The notes below the pieces were generated by a model. It searched no databases. It had not been told where the DNA came from and was given only the letters and a program-made list of their open reading frames with translations. From Heterobilharzia americana (taxonomy: Eukaryota; Platyhelminthes; Trematoda; Strigeidida; Schistosomatidae): a DNA stretch of 64,000 bases. The DNA lies in the NCBI GenBank assembly GCA_944470555.2, contig OX104128.1, forward strand, positions 41,399,920-41,463,919, given 5' to 3'. This document shows, piece by piece, positions 22,845-33,310 of this stretch; within the stretch, counting starts at the first letter, position 1; each line of letters begins with the position of its first letter. The position numbers were made by a program, and so were the translations under genes.

Positions 22845-25800
22845 AACCTCGCCTGGATAACTAGTTCACTAGTTACGAGCTGGTCCTAAGCCCACACAAA
22901 GAAGGAAGGTTGAGAGTAGGGCTAGCAACCCTACTCCAGAAACCCAATCCAATGGCTAAACAAACTTCAAAGCACAAACAAAATATAAAAATAATAACAA
23001 TATATAAAAATATATAATAATATAATATACATACATATATATATTGTGCATATATATTATGTATATGTACAATATAATAATGATATAATATACAATATAC
23101 CTATAAAATAATACATAAAAATATAAAAAACAAACAATCCTCCCTGGAACCGGAGAGGCGAAATGACGCCAGTTGATGAAAGCCTCCTTTAGGAAAGCCA
23201 ATTGGCCGATGTGTCTTCTCTCTCTCCATGGAAGCGAAAGTAAGCATGGGGACATGGAATGTCCACATCATGTTTGAACCCAGCAAGGCAGCCCAGATTG
23301 CAAACGAGATGAGAAGGTATCACATTGAAGTGCTTGGAATTTGCGAAAGCAGATGGAATGGGAGTGGACTCTCCAAACTGTCAACTGGAGAGGAGTCAAT
23401 AATCTATTCCGATATTGTCATCCAGACGACAACCACGAGCACAGCACACTGAGTTTTCGAATGGCTATCATGATGTCCCCAACAGCATCGAAGACTCTCT
23501 CTCTCTCTGTCTCCCTCTCATGCAGTGGGAACAAATCTCCTCCCCCAGCATCATGACAACAAGGTTCAACTCAAAAATAAAGCAAGGTCACAATCATACA
23601 ATGCTATGCTACACTACACTACGCACCTACAAATAATGCAGACACGAATTAGGAGAAGAAGGAGGAATTCCACAGACAACTTCAATCAACACTGCACAAG
23701 ACACCACTCCAGTTGGCGACATCAAATCCATTCTGATGGGTGGGGTGACATGAATGCCGAAGTGGGAGCAGACAACACAGGAAGAGAATTCAACCATCAT
23801 GGGTCGAGAAGTGCTCGGTGAGGTGATGAACGAGAATGGAGAATTGTGTGCATTCAACGATTTGGTGATTGGAGGCGAGGCGAGGCAGTGTGTTCAAGCA
23901 CAAGGATATCCACAAAGCGACATGAAGTTGATTTCACCAGATACCAGAGACACTACACTAAAAATCAGATCGACTTGATCTCAATGTGAAGAAAGTGGAG
24001 ATGCAGCCAGCCTACTTGACACAAGGTGAGATGAAGAAGAGGAGCATATGTGTGTTCACACCACTCACACCAATATCCAGTGCAAGGAACCTACCTTCCA
24101 AATCAAGTTGAAAGCATTCAAGCAAGCTGGTGATGATAGACCACAGTTGAAGTTGAACACTCAGAACAGAAACTGAAGGACGAAACTACCAGGGACATCT
24201 TCACGTCAGTCAGTCATCAAGACAAAATGGGAGATATCAAGGCACATCCGTGAAGAAACCTGTGTGGAAGAATACTGGAAGTCTTTGAAAGCTATGTGGA
24301 AAGAAGCCTGCATAACCGTATTGGGAAGGAAGAAGAAAGAAGGCAAGACAAGACAAGACAAGGAATGTATCTCGATGGACATATGGAGGCTGATGGATGA
24401 GGTAGAGGAGTGTGGTGAAGCAGAAGATGCACCAGTGCAAGGATGCACAACGACAAGAGGAACTGAGTACAATGTATAAAACACTCACTGGACAAAGAAG
24501 TGAAGAAGAGTGCAGTGTACGGAGAGACAAAAGACACTTCTACGAAACACTGGTAAGTGAAGCAGAACAGGCTGCCAGTTGGTAGGAGAGACAGAGACCT
24601 GACAACATTGTATCAACATTGTACCAAGTTACAATCTGGGAAGAGATCAACACAGATGAAATCAATGGAAGATGAAGAAGGGAGTTTAATTAACAAAGAA
24701 GAGAAAGAAAGGAAGCGATGGACTGACCACTTCAAGAAGCTCTCAATCGACCACCACCACCACCACCATCTGCACTTCGTCCAGAAATACCACCTACAGT
24801 CGACTCACACAACTACAAGTCAACATAAATCCTCCAACAAACGTCGAAGTCCTGAACGCCATAAAGATACTGAAATGTGGGAAAGCAGCAGGACCAGATG
24901 GAATCCCACCAGAATCAGTGAGAACAGAGGCAGAGACAACAGCGGACATGATCACACCACACCACACCACACGACTATTGCAGAAGGTGTGAAATGAAGG
25001 AAGGGAAGGTACCTGGCCATTGATTGGAATAAGAAGAAGGGTTACCTTGTCAAACTGCCGAAGAAGGGAGATCTCAGTGTTTGCAGGAACTGGTGCGGAA
25101 TCACTCTCCTGTCCACCAGGAGCAACCAAAATATTAAGCCACATCATCCTGGATAGACTAAACAATGCACTGGATTCAAAACTACGACCGGAACAGGCTG
25201 GTTGGCTGGCTGGATTCAGGAAGTACAAATCATGTGTGGACCAAATTGCAAGGCTACGCTTCACATCATCATCATCATAGAACAGAGTGTAGAATGGCAG
25301 TCAACTCAACTCAAGTCAACCTCAACTTCATCGACTTTGAAAAGGCCGGCATTCGACAGCGTCGACCGACAAGTAATTTGTCAGGCAGCTGCTTCAACAC
25401 AACACTACGCAATACCACAAACCAATATCAGCCTCATTCAACAAGTATATGAAGACGCATGCCACATACCAGCCAAGTGCTTCACAATGGGAAGGTCAGT
25501 GTTGCTTTTGAAGTGAAGTGAAGTGAAGACAGGAGTGAAACAAGGCTGCTGTCTACTATCTATCACCCATGATATTCCTGATTGTAGTGGACTGAACTGG
25601 ATTATGCAAGAAACAGTGAGGAGCTGTGAGAAGAGGGGAATACGCTGACTGGACTGGGGAAAAGAACCTAGAAGATTTGGATTTCGCCAACGATGCTTTA
25701 TGTCTGATGTCACACAAACTTGAAGATGTACAGGTGAAAACTGAGAAGTTGGCAGAAGAGGATGGGCATGGCAATGCAGGGCAGCGAAGACGGGACTTCA

Positions 25801-26598
25801 AGTGAGTATAGAGGAGAGAGAGGTGATGAAGATACCCAACCAATGCCACCACCGCCAACAACAACAACAACAACAAACTCCAATCACCACCAGTAGGAGA
25901 AACTTAAATTAAGTAGCCTCCTTCACCTATCCAGCCTAGGCAGCACTGTTTCAACTACAGGTGGCGGCACACACGAGGATGTCAAAGTCAGGCAGGATGG
26001 GAAAGACAGCAAGACAGGCGTTCATTAGCCTGAAACCAGTGTGGAGATCTTCTGCACTCCACTCAGCATGTAGAACGAGATGCGGATTTTCAACACCAAC
26101 GTCAAGTAAGTCAGTGCTTCTGTATGTTTCAGAGACTTGACGCGTTATGAAAGGCACTTCCAACAAACTACAGACATTCATCAACAACTGCCTACGTTGG
26201 CTCGTTACTGAAGATCAGATGGATTGCGAGAATAATAAGAATCAGCAAGAAGGAACTGACTCTGACTGGTGACGAACCAACCAAGAACCTATCACTGAAT
26301 AAATATGCAGTGGAATGAAGTGGAGGTGGGTTGGATTAGCATGCGCTGAGAAGGCCAACTGGGGACATCAGGCATCAGGCCAGGCGGTCGAGTGGAACCT
26401 CGATGGGAAGCGACGAGTTTGGCATCTGACGTGAGGGTGACATGAAGGAGATCGTGTGAGGAGGAAATGAGAGCTTGTGGGTATTGTTGGAGTCAGGTTG
26501 AAAAGATTTTAGAGAAGAGAGTGGAATGGAGACGTGCTAGTGAATCGCTATGTTCCATTAGGAACCCAAGGGACAATCAATAATATAATAATAATACT
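22845..26598 (+). mobile_element. RTE-clade LINE copy C, full length, defective
   Basis: A complete forward insertion of about 3.75 kb. It begins with CCTCGCCTGG (22,847-22,856) and ends after 'ggaacccaagggaca' with an AT-rich tail of TAA/TAATAA units. It is flanked by a perfect 9-bp target-site duplication, TTGCCATTG (22,836-22,844 and 26,599-26,607). The 5' UTR spans 22,847-23,227, with TA-rich 22,985-23,120. It lies in inverted orientation to copy B, 6.5 kb away, with which it shares most of its frame-breaking changes. Confidence 0.95.
23228..26540 (+). pseudogene. Endonuclease/reverse transcriptase remnant (copy C)
   Basis: Starts at Met 23,228. The first 74 codons translate identically to copy B, including the early frameshift. 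The order of pieces is endonuclease N-part 23,228-23,452; shifted 'YCHPDDNHEHS' at 23,341-23,556; 'DMNAEVGADNTGRE' at 23,525-23,821; 'NENGELCAFNDLVIGG' at 23,754-23,978; linker 24,264-24,997; RT start 25,020-25,280 ('LDRLNNALDSKLRPEQAG'); RT fragment 25,165-25,452; shifted RT block with repeated bases at about 25,545-25,615; and active-site box FAND (Asn codon 25,689-25,691). The C-terminal tail runs to about 26,540. Frameshifts in almost every domain rule out a functional product. Confidence 0.92.
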
Positions 26599-26619
26599 TT
26601 GCCATTGTTCCACTACATC

Positions 26620-27030
26620 AGAGTGCCAGCAAGCATGAATTCCAGGTTTGGGGCTTCCTGTCGTCTGCCTTCAGTGAAATAATACTCAGCAAATTTCACT
26701 GCGTTAATGATCAGCATCCCGACTTCGTGACCACATTGCAAAGTGATCGACAGAATTCGGTCATAACTCAGGACAAGACAATTTGAAACTGGCTGCTCTC
26801 CAGTGATTGATCAATGCATCTTGTCCGGTCCTATAGAAAATCAGTCCCGACCCGAATAGTTCAGCGATAGCCTCACTGATTGCAACACTGCCTTACGCGG
26901 ACTCGAACCTTACAGAAGACACCACTTCATTCAAGGTTGCAGGTACACCTTACTGACAAGTGCCAACAATCACAAAACTCTAATCAGCCAGAGCTTCCTG
27001 CCAATTGCCTCCAACCAACTTAAACCGTTG
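26620..27030 (+). mobile_element. SINE family 3
   Basis: Forward copy of a third tRNA-related family. It has a leader ('gaccacattgcaaagtgatc' and 'gacagaattcggtca'), a tRNA-like block ('aatagttcagcgatagcctc' and B-box-like GGACTCGAACC), then 'ggttgcaggtacacctt' and a degraded hammerhead-like block whose core reads CTGACAA (G8 lost). It directly follows the SINE/RTE junction. Confidence 0.75.
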
Positions 27031-27169
27031 AAGCTCCCTAAACACACACAGATACTAGTTCCTCCGTAAGTGACACACGCACACGTCATCATTATCATTG
27101 ATATTTCAAAGTATGTCAAGTTTGGATTTAAAACATATTACTACTTGCATAGCAAGAAATGATGGGTAT

Positions 27170-27480
27170 GTATGCAGGATGGGGTAAAAATGGCAGTCCT
27201 TTGTGTGCTGCAGTATTATTGTAGTGGGTATTGCTGATAAGAATGGATATAAGTAGTATATGTCGAGAGGGCGGCAGAAGTCATTACCCCCAATGGGTAA
27301 AGATTCTGCCGAGAGAAACGCAGGAGACAATGTGGGCGTATTAAGAGTAAATCAAGGTAGAAGCAGAAGAGGAAATCAAGCAAATTGTGCAGATGACGGT
27401 TTTAGTGCAAGATGTACCACATTTAAAGACTACTGTACCACTTGTTGACAATAAACATTCCACCCTTCATACCTGTCTTC
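27170..27480 (+). repeat. Dispersed repeat, possible LTR, copy 2
   Basis: Forward match to the repeat at 21,240-21,560. An AATAAA at 27,451-27,456 sits near the right end, as in a retroviral-type R region. A 62-codon frame runs through it but has no motif. Solo LTR is the best guess; boundaries are not defined. Confidence 0.5.
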
Positions 27481-28810
27481 TTGCTTCTTTCATTATTGCC
27501 AACTGTCAAAATTGGAATTTATTTAGTACATAGTTGAATAGTACACAATAAATGCAATAATTCTGATGAGAATGATGCTGTTGATGAGACTGGTCAGGAT
27601 TTTAGCAACCGAGGTCTGAATAATAATGAAAAGTAATTAAAGCATACACTTTATTGCCCTCGCTCACCCCGTCACACACACACAATGTAATTATTTTCTT
27701 GAAAGTGAAGACTATCCATCTGATCTAATACATTTATATTGTTGTTTTTACTGATAGTTGGACTGAATACATCAACCCAATTTTAGAGCACAGTAAGAAA
27801 TCGAAATTGATGCATTCAAAGACCAGTTAAGATTATTCAATCTACTGAACATTTCATTGTTTCCCTTTTCATCCCAGGCTAATTAAATTAGACTAAATTA
27901 CGACAATTACAATGAAATGCACACAGGAAAGTAATTCAAGGCAGGAATACAGTGAATTCGTCGTAATTATGCTAATGTGTCAGTTTCTAATGTCAATCGA
28001 GGATTGATTTGTGGATAACATGGGTGAATCGTATCTTGTCCTCATTCCAGGTTATTCTGCTTCGTTAGGGTTATTACACATCCTCCACAATGGAATCAAA
28101 AAGTTGTGAAGTATGTGCTTCATAAGTAAAAATTGCCCCATGAACTTTGATCATAAACTACTCATTCCTATTGGTCTTATTCACAATTGTCTAGAAAGCG
28201 TTGTGACACATAATTGGCTTAAAAATCCAACCAATCAAAATCAATGGAAATTTCTAGTCAATTATGCTGTTTTCGCAATAAAATCATGGACTAGTATAGT
28301 TTGAAATTACACGGTCACCTTTACTAGCGAAGAATGAGCAGTATAATCGCCGTCAGGTATTCAAAAGACTTCAGTCAACTTTAGTAATTCATGCTGTTTA
28401 TTTCACTGAATGATGAGTAAACAATGTTACTTATTATTTTTAAGCTTTCAATATTAATCAATGTGGTCTAAACAAGAATAATGAATTGGTGTGTCACGAC
28501 GCCTTCAGTTTCCACAAAAATTTAAACACGAGGTGAGAAGCTTATTGAGCATAGACATATGACTCATGAATTCATCCATTCACAAATGAGTGTCTATTGA
28601 ATTATCAATGGAATCTTTATTAAAACTGGGCAGAATATTCAGGATGAGAACATTCGTTTAGCATATTGAGTACAAAAATTACATTTGATGGACTTTGCGT
28701 ACATGAACTGGTTACCCAACTTCAGTCGATGCTGCTACCACTAAACTACTCGGCACATGAAAAACCTTCGCAGTACTTTATTCGCACAGTCAGACTGATG
28801 ATTGTAGAAC
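27481..28810. other. No gene seen
   Basis: About 1.3 kb of AT-rich DNA. The frame at 28,113-28,304 has no motif and no support as an exon. Confidence 0.5.
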
Positions 28811-28951
28811 AGTGAGTTTAAAGGCTATCCTAACAACAACTAAATTAACCGATTAGACTTCCGTATTTTATGAAAATCTGCCTTTCCAGTCGAAATGGAG
28901 AAGCCTAATTGGTCATTTCGACTGTTGCTAGAGTAGTCTTTAAAGTCACCC
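28811..28951. repeat. Foldback (MITE-like) repeat, copy 5
   Basis: 141 bp: 'agtgagtttaaaggctatcc' at left and 'gtagtctttaaagtcacc' at right. The central 'gaaaatctgcctttccagtc' block matches copy 10 closely, so this is one of the less decayed copies. Confidence 0.88.
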
Positions 28952-29875
28952 AGAGTTTAAGACTTGCATTCAGGACCTCTTTGGTATACAATGTCATTAC
29001 ATAGAACTAGTTAGTTTACTATGAAAACTGACTAACAGATGATAAAAGCACTAGGAACTGTGAAAAATGACGTTGATAACACTTCAGTTTTCAACGGGTG
29101 ATCATTACTTTACTTAGTCTTGGATAAGACAGATGTAAAATAAACAAAATCGGATTCGCTTTAGAAGAAAATGCTTCCTGAGTGAGATAATGTAACTCAG
29201 ACTTGGAGAATGCAACCTGGTTGGCAGAGCTATAGCTCACTCGACTCGCAAATGCCTTGTCTACGGAGGTCTGGGCAACCAGGCAGTATCATTAGCCCTG
29301 AAAGCGTGGGTGTGGCTCTACCTGGTCAGCGGTTGAAATCGATGTCCAAGTAAGTCCCCCTACAACTTACAGCTTTAACGGATGACAAACAAAGTACAAC
29401 CAGTATTGATGAGTAGTGATCTTTCTTCAGTAAGAAATTTGTTAGCTTGTTTACAGTAACAGACTTCAGGTTTAAATACAAAGGTGACTTTGCAATGGTA
29501 TGTAGATCAAGTTTGTGTTGCTTCAAGGAGTATTAGTACAAGATTAGGGAAGCTCCTGACCAAAAGACTTTATGCATTGACAAAGAGTATCAGAGACATT
29601 TTCCATCTGATTACGACTATCCTGAGCTACATTCTCATATCACCTCCGAGATAGCTGGGAATATTACTGTTAGAAAGGACGGATGAACAGCTGGCTGGTC
29701 AATACTTTCCATGTAGAATGTCGTCTGAATATTTTTCCTTACTTTTGACCTAAGTAAGAATCATTTGCGTTTTATCGATCCATTATTAACCAGTTTAAAA
29801 GAAAAGTTTTCTGTATTAAACGTATTTGAACTAAACAAGCAGTTATATCGTCAATACAGTACTCCTGACTAATTA
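28952..29875. other. No gene seen
   Basis: AT-rich DNA. A stretch near 29,200-29,340 has tRNA-like words ('ggcagagctatagctcactc') but no fold or B box convincing enough to call. Confidence 0.4.
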
Positions 29876-29879
29876 ACAT

Positions 29880-30110
29880 CAGTTGGAGAACCATTAAAAA
29901 ACCTGGGGGCACTGAACAGATGTCTCATCTTAGTATGCGACTCCTCAGCAGTACGCACCCATGACACCATCACCTATCGAACCTGGGACCTACAGGTTCT
30001 GGGGCCAGTACGTTGCCATTGAGCCATTCGGTCAGTATTCAATACCGTCGATGAGTAACTGTTCACACGTCTTAACGGGTTGGCTTTCGTTATGTAACGT
30101 AGCATCCGTC
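29880..30110 (-). mobile_element. SINE family 1
   Basis: Reverse copy. On the element strand the hammerhead block has CTGAGGA intact, but the GAAA box reads GAGA. B box GGTTCGATAGG, then the 'gccattgagccatt' block near 30,010-30,030. Confidence 0.75.
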
Positions 30111-30344
30111 AACTCGTATTATTCAAAAAGGTTTACATAATTTACCTGACCGTTACATCAGCGATGGGATGTTGCATTTTCATTTTAATAAGAAAAACAA
30201 GATGGAAGCTTAAATTGCCTTAATAAAAGTCTACTACTGGTAAGGTTTCTTTCCCGAAAATTTATATTTTGCAGATTTAAAATGTGGTTACTTTTTTGTT
30301 GGCGAAATCAAATGAATCTTTAAGCTGATTTTACATCTTTTTGT

Positions 30345-30485
30345 TCGACTTTAAACGCCACCCTAGCAACTGCAGGGATGAAGAATCAGGCTTTGGTATT
30401 TCGCCTGTGAAAGTACTTTTCAATAAAATAAAGGAATGTAATTGGGTATCTCATGAGTTGCTAGGGTGGCCTTTGAGGTTGTCAA
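30345..30485. repeat. Foldback (MITE-like) repeat, copy 6
   Basis: 141 bp. The arms 'gactttaaacgccaccctag' and 'gctagggtggcctttgagg' are clear. The centre is more diverged. Confidence 0.85.
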
Positions 30486-30599
30486 GCGCTTGGTTGTAGG
30501 TTCAGTTGTCAATTTCTTTCGCTGTTATCAAGACATCTAAATTGAAGTATTTGATTTTAGAATGGTGAGTGATGCAGGTACAAGTCTCTCATGAAACAT

Positions 30600-30690
30600 T
30601 AGAATCTCCAAGGCTGCATATACGTCGTGTTCATGAATCTCAACTAGGACGAAAAGTACTTCATTCAGAAGCTCATGACAATTGATTTGT
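30600..30690 (+). mobile_element. SINE family 2, hammerhead remnant
   Basis: A short forward remnant with 'catgaatctcaactaggacg' followed by GAAA and 'agctcatgaca'. It resembles the ribozyme block of family 2 but has lost CTGANGA. Confidence 0.4.
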
Positions 30691-30861
30691 TACAAACGGA
30701 ATCACAATACGTTGTACTATCTTGTCATACTTCTTATTTTTGCAGCTACTTTGTAAACTCGATCGATGAACTCCGATTAACATTCAGTACGCTGTAGTAG
30801 GAGATTGTCGATAGTGTACTACTTCAGCCCCCTGAAATAAATGAACTCAGTAATAATGGAT

Positions 30862-30965
30862 TGTGGCTAGTAGTGGAATCCAGGAAGCACATTTCGTCCT
30901 ATTTGGGACTCGTCAGCTTTATGTGCATGTACTTCAGTTAGTAATGTTGTTCTAACTGAAACTAG
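30862..30965 (-). mobile_element. SINE family 2, ribozyme part
   Basis: Reverse partial copy ending in the 'gtagtggaatccagga' block (plus strand). It contains a hammerhead with intact core bases (annotated separately), preceded on the element strand by 'gaacaacattactaac' and a B-box-like 'ctagtttcagtt'. Confidence 0.75.
30878..30922 (-). ncRNA. Hammerhead ribozyme candidate, core bases intact
   Basis: On the reverse strand: CTGACGA (30,916-30,910), stem II GTCC/GGAC with loop CAAATA, GAAA (30,895-30,892), then a TTC cleavage triplet. Core bases are conserved, and the identical stem II is typical of SMalpha. Stems I and III carry mismatches, so activity is doubtful. Confidence 0.5.
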
Positions 30966-31289
30966 AACAAAATCACAACATGCAACATGAAGTAGAGATC
31001 CATTGGTAATGTCTCGACACACTGAAATCACTGCATTTGATTTTGAAGGGAAAGGTTATAGCTTTACTAAGTTAATTAATTAGTAATATTTCCGGTCTTC
31101 TCAGTGGTCATATGGATAATTAGCACAGGATTGTCATAATGGGACGGAAAACGTCTTTGTTACTGTTCTAGCTTCTCTACTCTGTGTCACTGTACACATA
31201 GATGTTTTGATCAGTGAATCCTCTCATTTTAGCATAGTGATGAATAGATTACATAGAAGCAATAAGTATTTATACGTGAGAGTACTTGG

Positions 31290-31470
31290 ACGGGCGCAGT
31301 CAACAGGAAGCCCAACTTGATCTATGTTTCATGCTTTCTGGCACTCATCAGTAAGGCGTTTCTGCAACCTTTACGGAAGTGATGTCCCACATGAAATTCG
31401 AACCCACGTCAGCAAGTGCTTCAATTCAAATCTTTACCACTGAGCTATTCAGGCTGTAAGTGACTGAACC
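31290..31470 (-). mobile_element. SINE family 3
   Basis: Reverse copy: 'ggaagccc' end at left, hammerhead-like block, 'tacggaagtgatgtcccaca' spacer, B box GGTTCGAATTT (element strand), A-box-like 'tagctcagtggtaa' region near 31,430-31,450. Confidence 0.75.
31313..31358 (-). ncRNA. Hammerhead-like ribozyme candidate in SINE family 3
   Basis: On the reverse strand: CTGATGA (31,351-31,345), stem II GTGC/GCAT (G-U wobble at the base) with loop CAGAAA, GAAA (31,330-31,327), then a short stem III region with a GATC. The core bases are conserved. Stem III and the base of stem I are poor. This supports descent of family 3 from a hammerhead element more than it supports activity. Confidence 0.4.
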
Positions 31471-31769
31471 ATGTATCTCAGAGAATGAAATACGACCAAG
31501 ATTGTTTTGGTCAGCTTGAAAGCTTTTTATTGACCTTTTACCCATTCCCATAATACGCTTGGTAACGAAATGAATGCAAGTTAGGTGGAATCGGTTATCG
31601 TGCATTATTTGATTGCGATGAGCTATGATGCATCATTGTCATGTATTCATTTGTATTTACAGATGATCCGAATCGCATGGAATACGAACAAGGATAGAAA
31701 TCCACTAACCTTTGTGTTCCATTGTCTTGTGTTCAATTCACTGGTTGACTCATGCGCCTTGTAAAGGAA

Positions 31770-31905
31770 TAACTTGAAAGGGCACTAACAACTAGTAAAA
31801 TAACCAATTAGGCTTTTTCCACTTTATGAAAAATTGTCATCACAACTGAAATAACGAAACCTAATTGGTGAGATCGGCAACTGTTAATTTGGCCTTCAGA
31901 GTCAA
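31770..31905. repeat. Foldback (MITE-like) repeat, copy 7
   Basis: About 136 bp. 'ataaccaattaggctt' at left and 'aacctaattggtgagat' at right; outer arms decayed ('gggcactaacaact', 'aatttggccttcagagtca'). First of three adjacent copies. Confidence 0.75.
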
Positions 31906-31949
31906 ACGGGTAAAGCCTAGAAAATCATAGAGATTTTCAGACACAGAGG

Positions 31950-32085
31950 GTGACCTTAAAGGCCACCGTAACAACAACTGTAATAACCAATCACGTTCCT
32001 CAATCCTATTAAAAATTACCTATCCAGACGAAATTCTGACATTTGATTGGTTAATTTAGCAGTTGCTAAGGTGGCCTTTAATGTA
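31950..32085. repeat. Foldback (MITE-like) repeat, copy 8
   Basis: About 136 bp. The arms 'ccttaaaggccaccgtaaca' and 'gctaaggtggcctttaatg' are well kept. The centre has 'tatccagacgaaattctgac'. Middle copy of the cluster. Confidence 0.85.
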
Positions 32086-32142
32086 AGAACTGAAAGACTT
32101 GCAGGAAGTTAAAAATCAGGTGGTACCGTCAAGGTTAAATAG

Positions 32143-32284
32143 GAATGGCATTAAATGCCACCTTAGCAATTGTTTAAATAACCAACCAGACTTCGGATTT
32201 TCATCTAGGATGGTAGTTTCTCATGAAATAGAGGAAATTTATTGCCTATCTCACCAACTGCTAGAGTGACTTTTGAAATCACTC
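32143..32284. repeat. Foldback (MITE-like) repeat, copy 9
   Basis: 142 bp. The arms 'ggcattaaatgccaccttag' and 'ctagagtgacttttgaaatc' flank a diverged centre. Third copy of the cluster. Confidence 0.8.
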
Positions 32285-32664
32285 CAAAATATTTCACAGT
32301 CGTCAGCTGAAACATGTGCCATCAAGAAATGTCTGTGTATTAATCGCTATAATACTTTCTTACTATGCTCCATTTTCAATTCCATTTATTAGGTCATTCA
32401 CTTTTAAGTGAAATCTGATTTGACAGCAAGAGAAATTGAATGTATGTATGTGTAGCTTGTCTGTCCAAACGGCTATCTCCTGTTTCGTCCTCTAAATAGT
32501 CATAGTTGATAATTGTTGAATAATCTGAAATGAAGACAAACCAACTATCAAATATTCCCTAATATACGACCTCTTTCCAGACAATACCAATCCGCCTGAA
32601 AACTGAGTGCAACTCAGTTATATCTTGAATATATCTAACAAATATTTAAAAAGAGTACTGTTGT

Positions 32665-33025
32665 CTTGAAGGTACCATTCATCACGGAATAATATCGTTT
32701 AGAGGACCATTGAAAATCTGGGAGCGCTTGACAGCTGCTTCGTCCTAGTTTGGGACCTAACGGTACGCATCCAAGACCAGGTTAGGGCTCGAACTCAGGA
32801 CCTTCAAGTTTCGAGGCGAACCCGTTAACCATCCAGCCACTGGATCGGAGTTCTATACTCTATAGTTTCTTACTTCTGTCAGTTTGCAATATAGTGCGAG
32901 TATCCACCAAGTTTTTCAGTAGGCATCCCCTTCACTTCCTACAGGTTGACCCCATGGGTCACGGCTTCTCATTAGGACTTCAGGACACCCATCTGGAAGC
33001 ATATCACTAGTGAGCACTGTGTATT
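32665..33025 (-). mobile_element. SINE family 1, full length
   Basis: Reverse copy of about 360 bp with all blocks. The hammerhead is broken (GAAG, and CTGANGA lost). B box GAGTTCGAGCC, 'aaccatccagccactgg' block, and the 5' body with 'ggttgaccccatgggtcacg'. One of the best copies for defining the family's full extent. Confidence 0.87.
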
Positions 33026-33026
33026 T

Positions 33027-33310
33027 TGAGGTTTCTGGGGATTTTATTTATATGAAGGTAGCATTCATCACAGAAAACTGTGAGCCACTAGACTGCTACC
33101 CAGTAACTGAATGGCTAAAGCTTTCACCATGAAACCTGAGGATACTGAACTCGAGCCCTGGCAAGACGGAGTCGTGGGTACATATGGCTGAGGAGTCCCA
33201 TACTAGGACGAAACACTTGTCCAGTCCTCCCAGGTTTCCAATGATTCTCCAACTGATGTCATTCTGTGATGTATGCTACCTTCAAATAGGTAAAATGGCG
33301 AGAAACCTCA
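33027..33310 (+). mobile_element. SINE family 1, forward copy with inverted 3' scrap
   Basis: 33,027-33,075 is a reverse scrap of the family's 3' end ('gggattttatttatatgaag'). From about 33,085 a forward copy runs through 'gtaactgaatggctaaag', B box GAGCCCTGGC-like, a hammerhead with intact core (annotated separately), and the 3' end at 33,310. It lies beside the reverse copy at 32,665-33,025. Confidence 0.8.
33183..33228 (+). ncRNA. Hammerhead ribozyme candidate in SINE family 1
   Basis: CTGAGGA (33,188-33,194; position 7 is variable in hammerheads), stem II GTCC/GGAC, GAAA (33,210-33,213), stem III ACA/TGT with a two-base loop, cleavage triplet GTC (33,219-33,221). Core intact. Stem I pairs only at its base (G-C, then mismatch), so cleavage may be weak. 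Confidence 0.5.

Noticed and set aside
12549..26598. Copies B and C as arms of a segmental inverted duplication
   Set aside because: Flanking sequences do not match and each copy has its own target-site duplication.
27260..27448. A 62-codon frame in the LTR-like repeat
   Set aside because: The matching repeat at 21.2-21.6 kb does not preserve a recognisable protein, and no motif is present.
29200..29340. Possible tRNA or SINE
   Set aside because: A few tRNA-like words but no B box in the right place and no similarity to the three SINE families.
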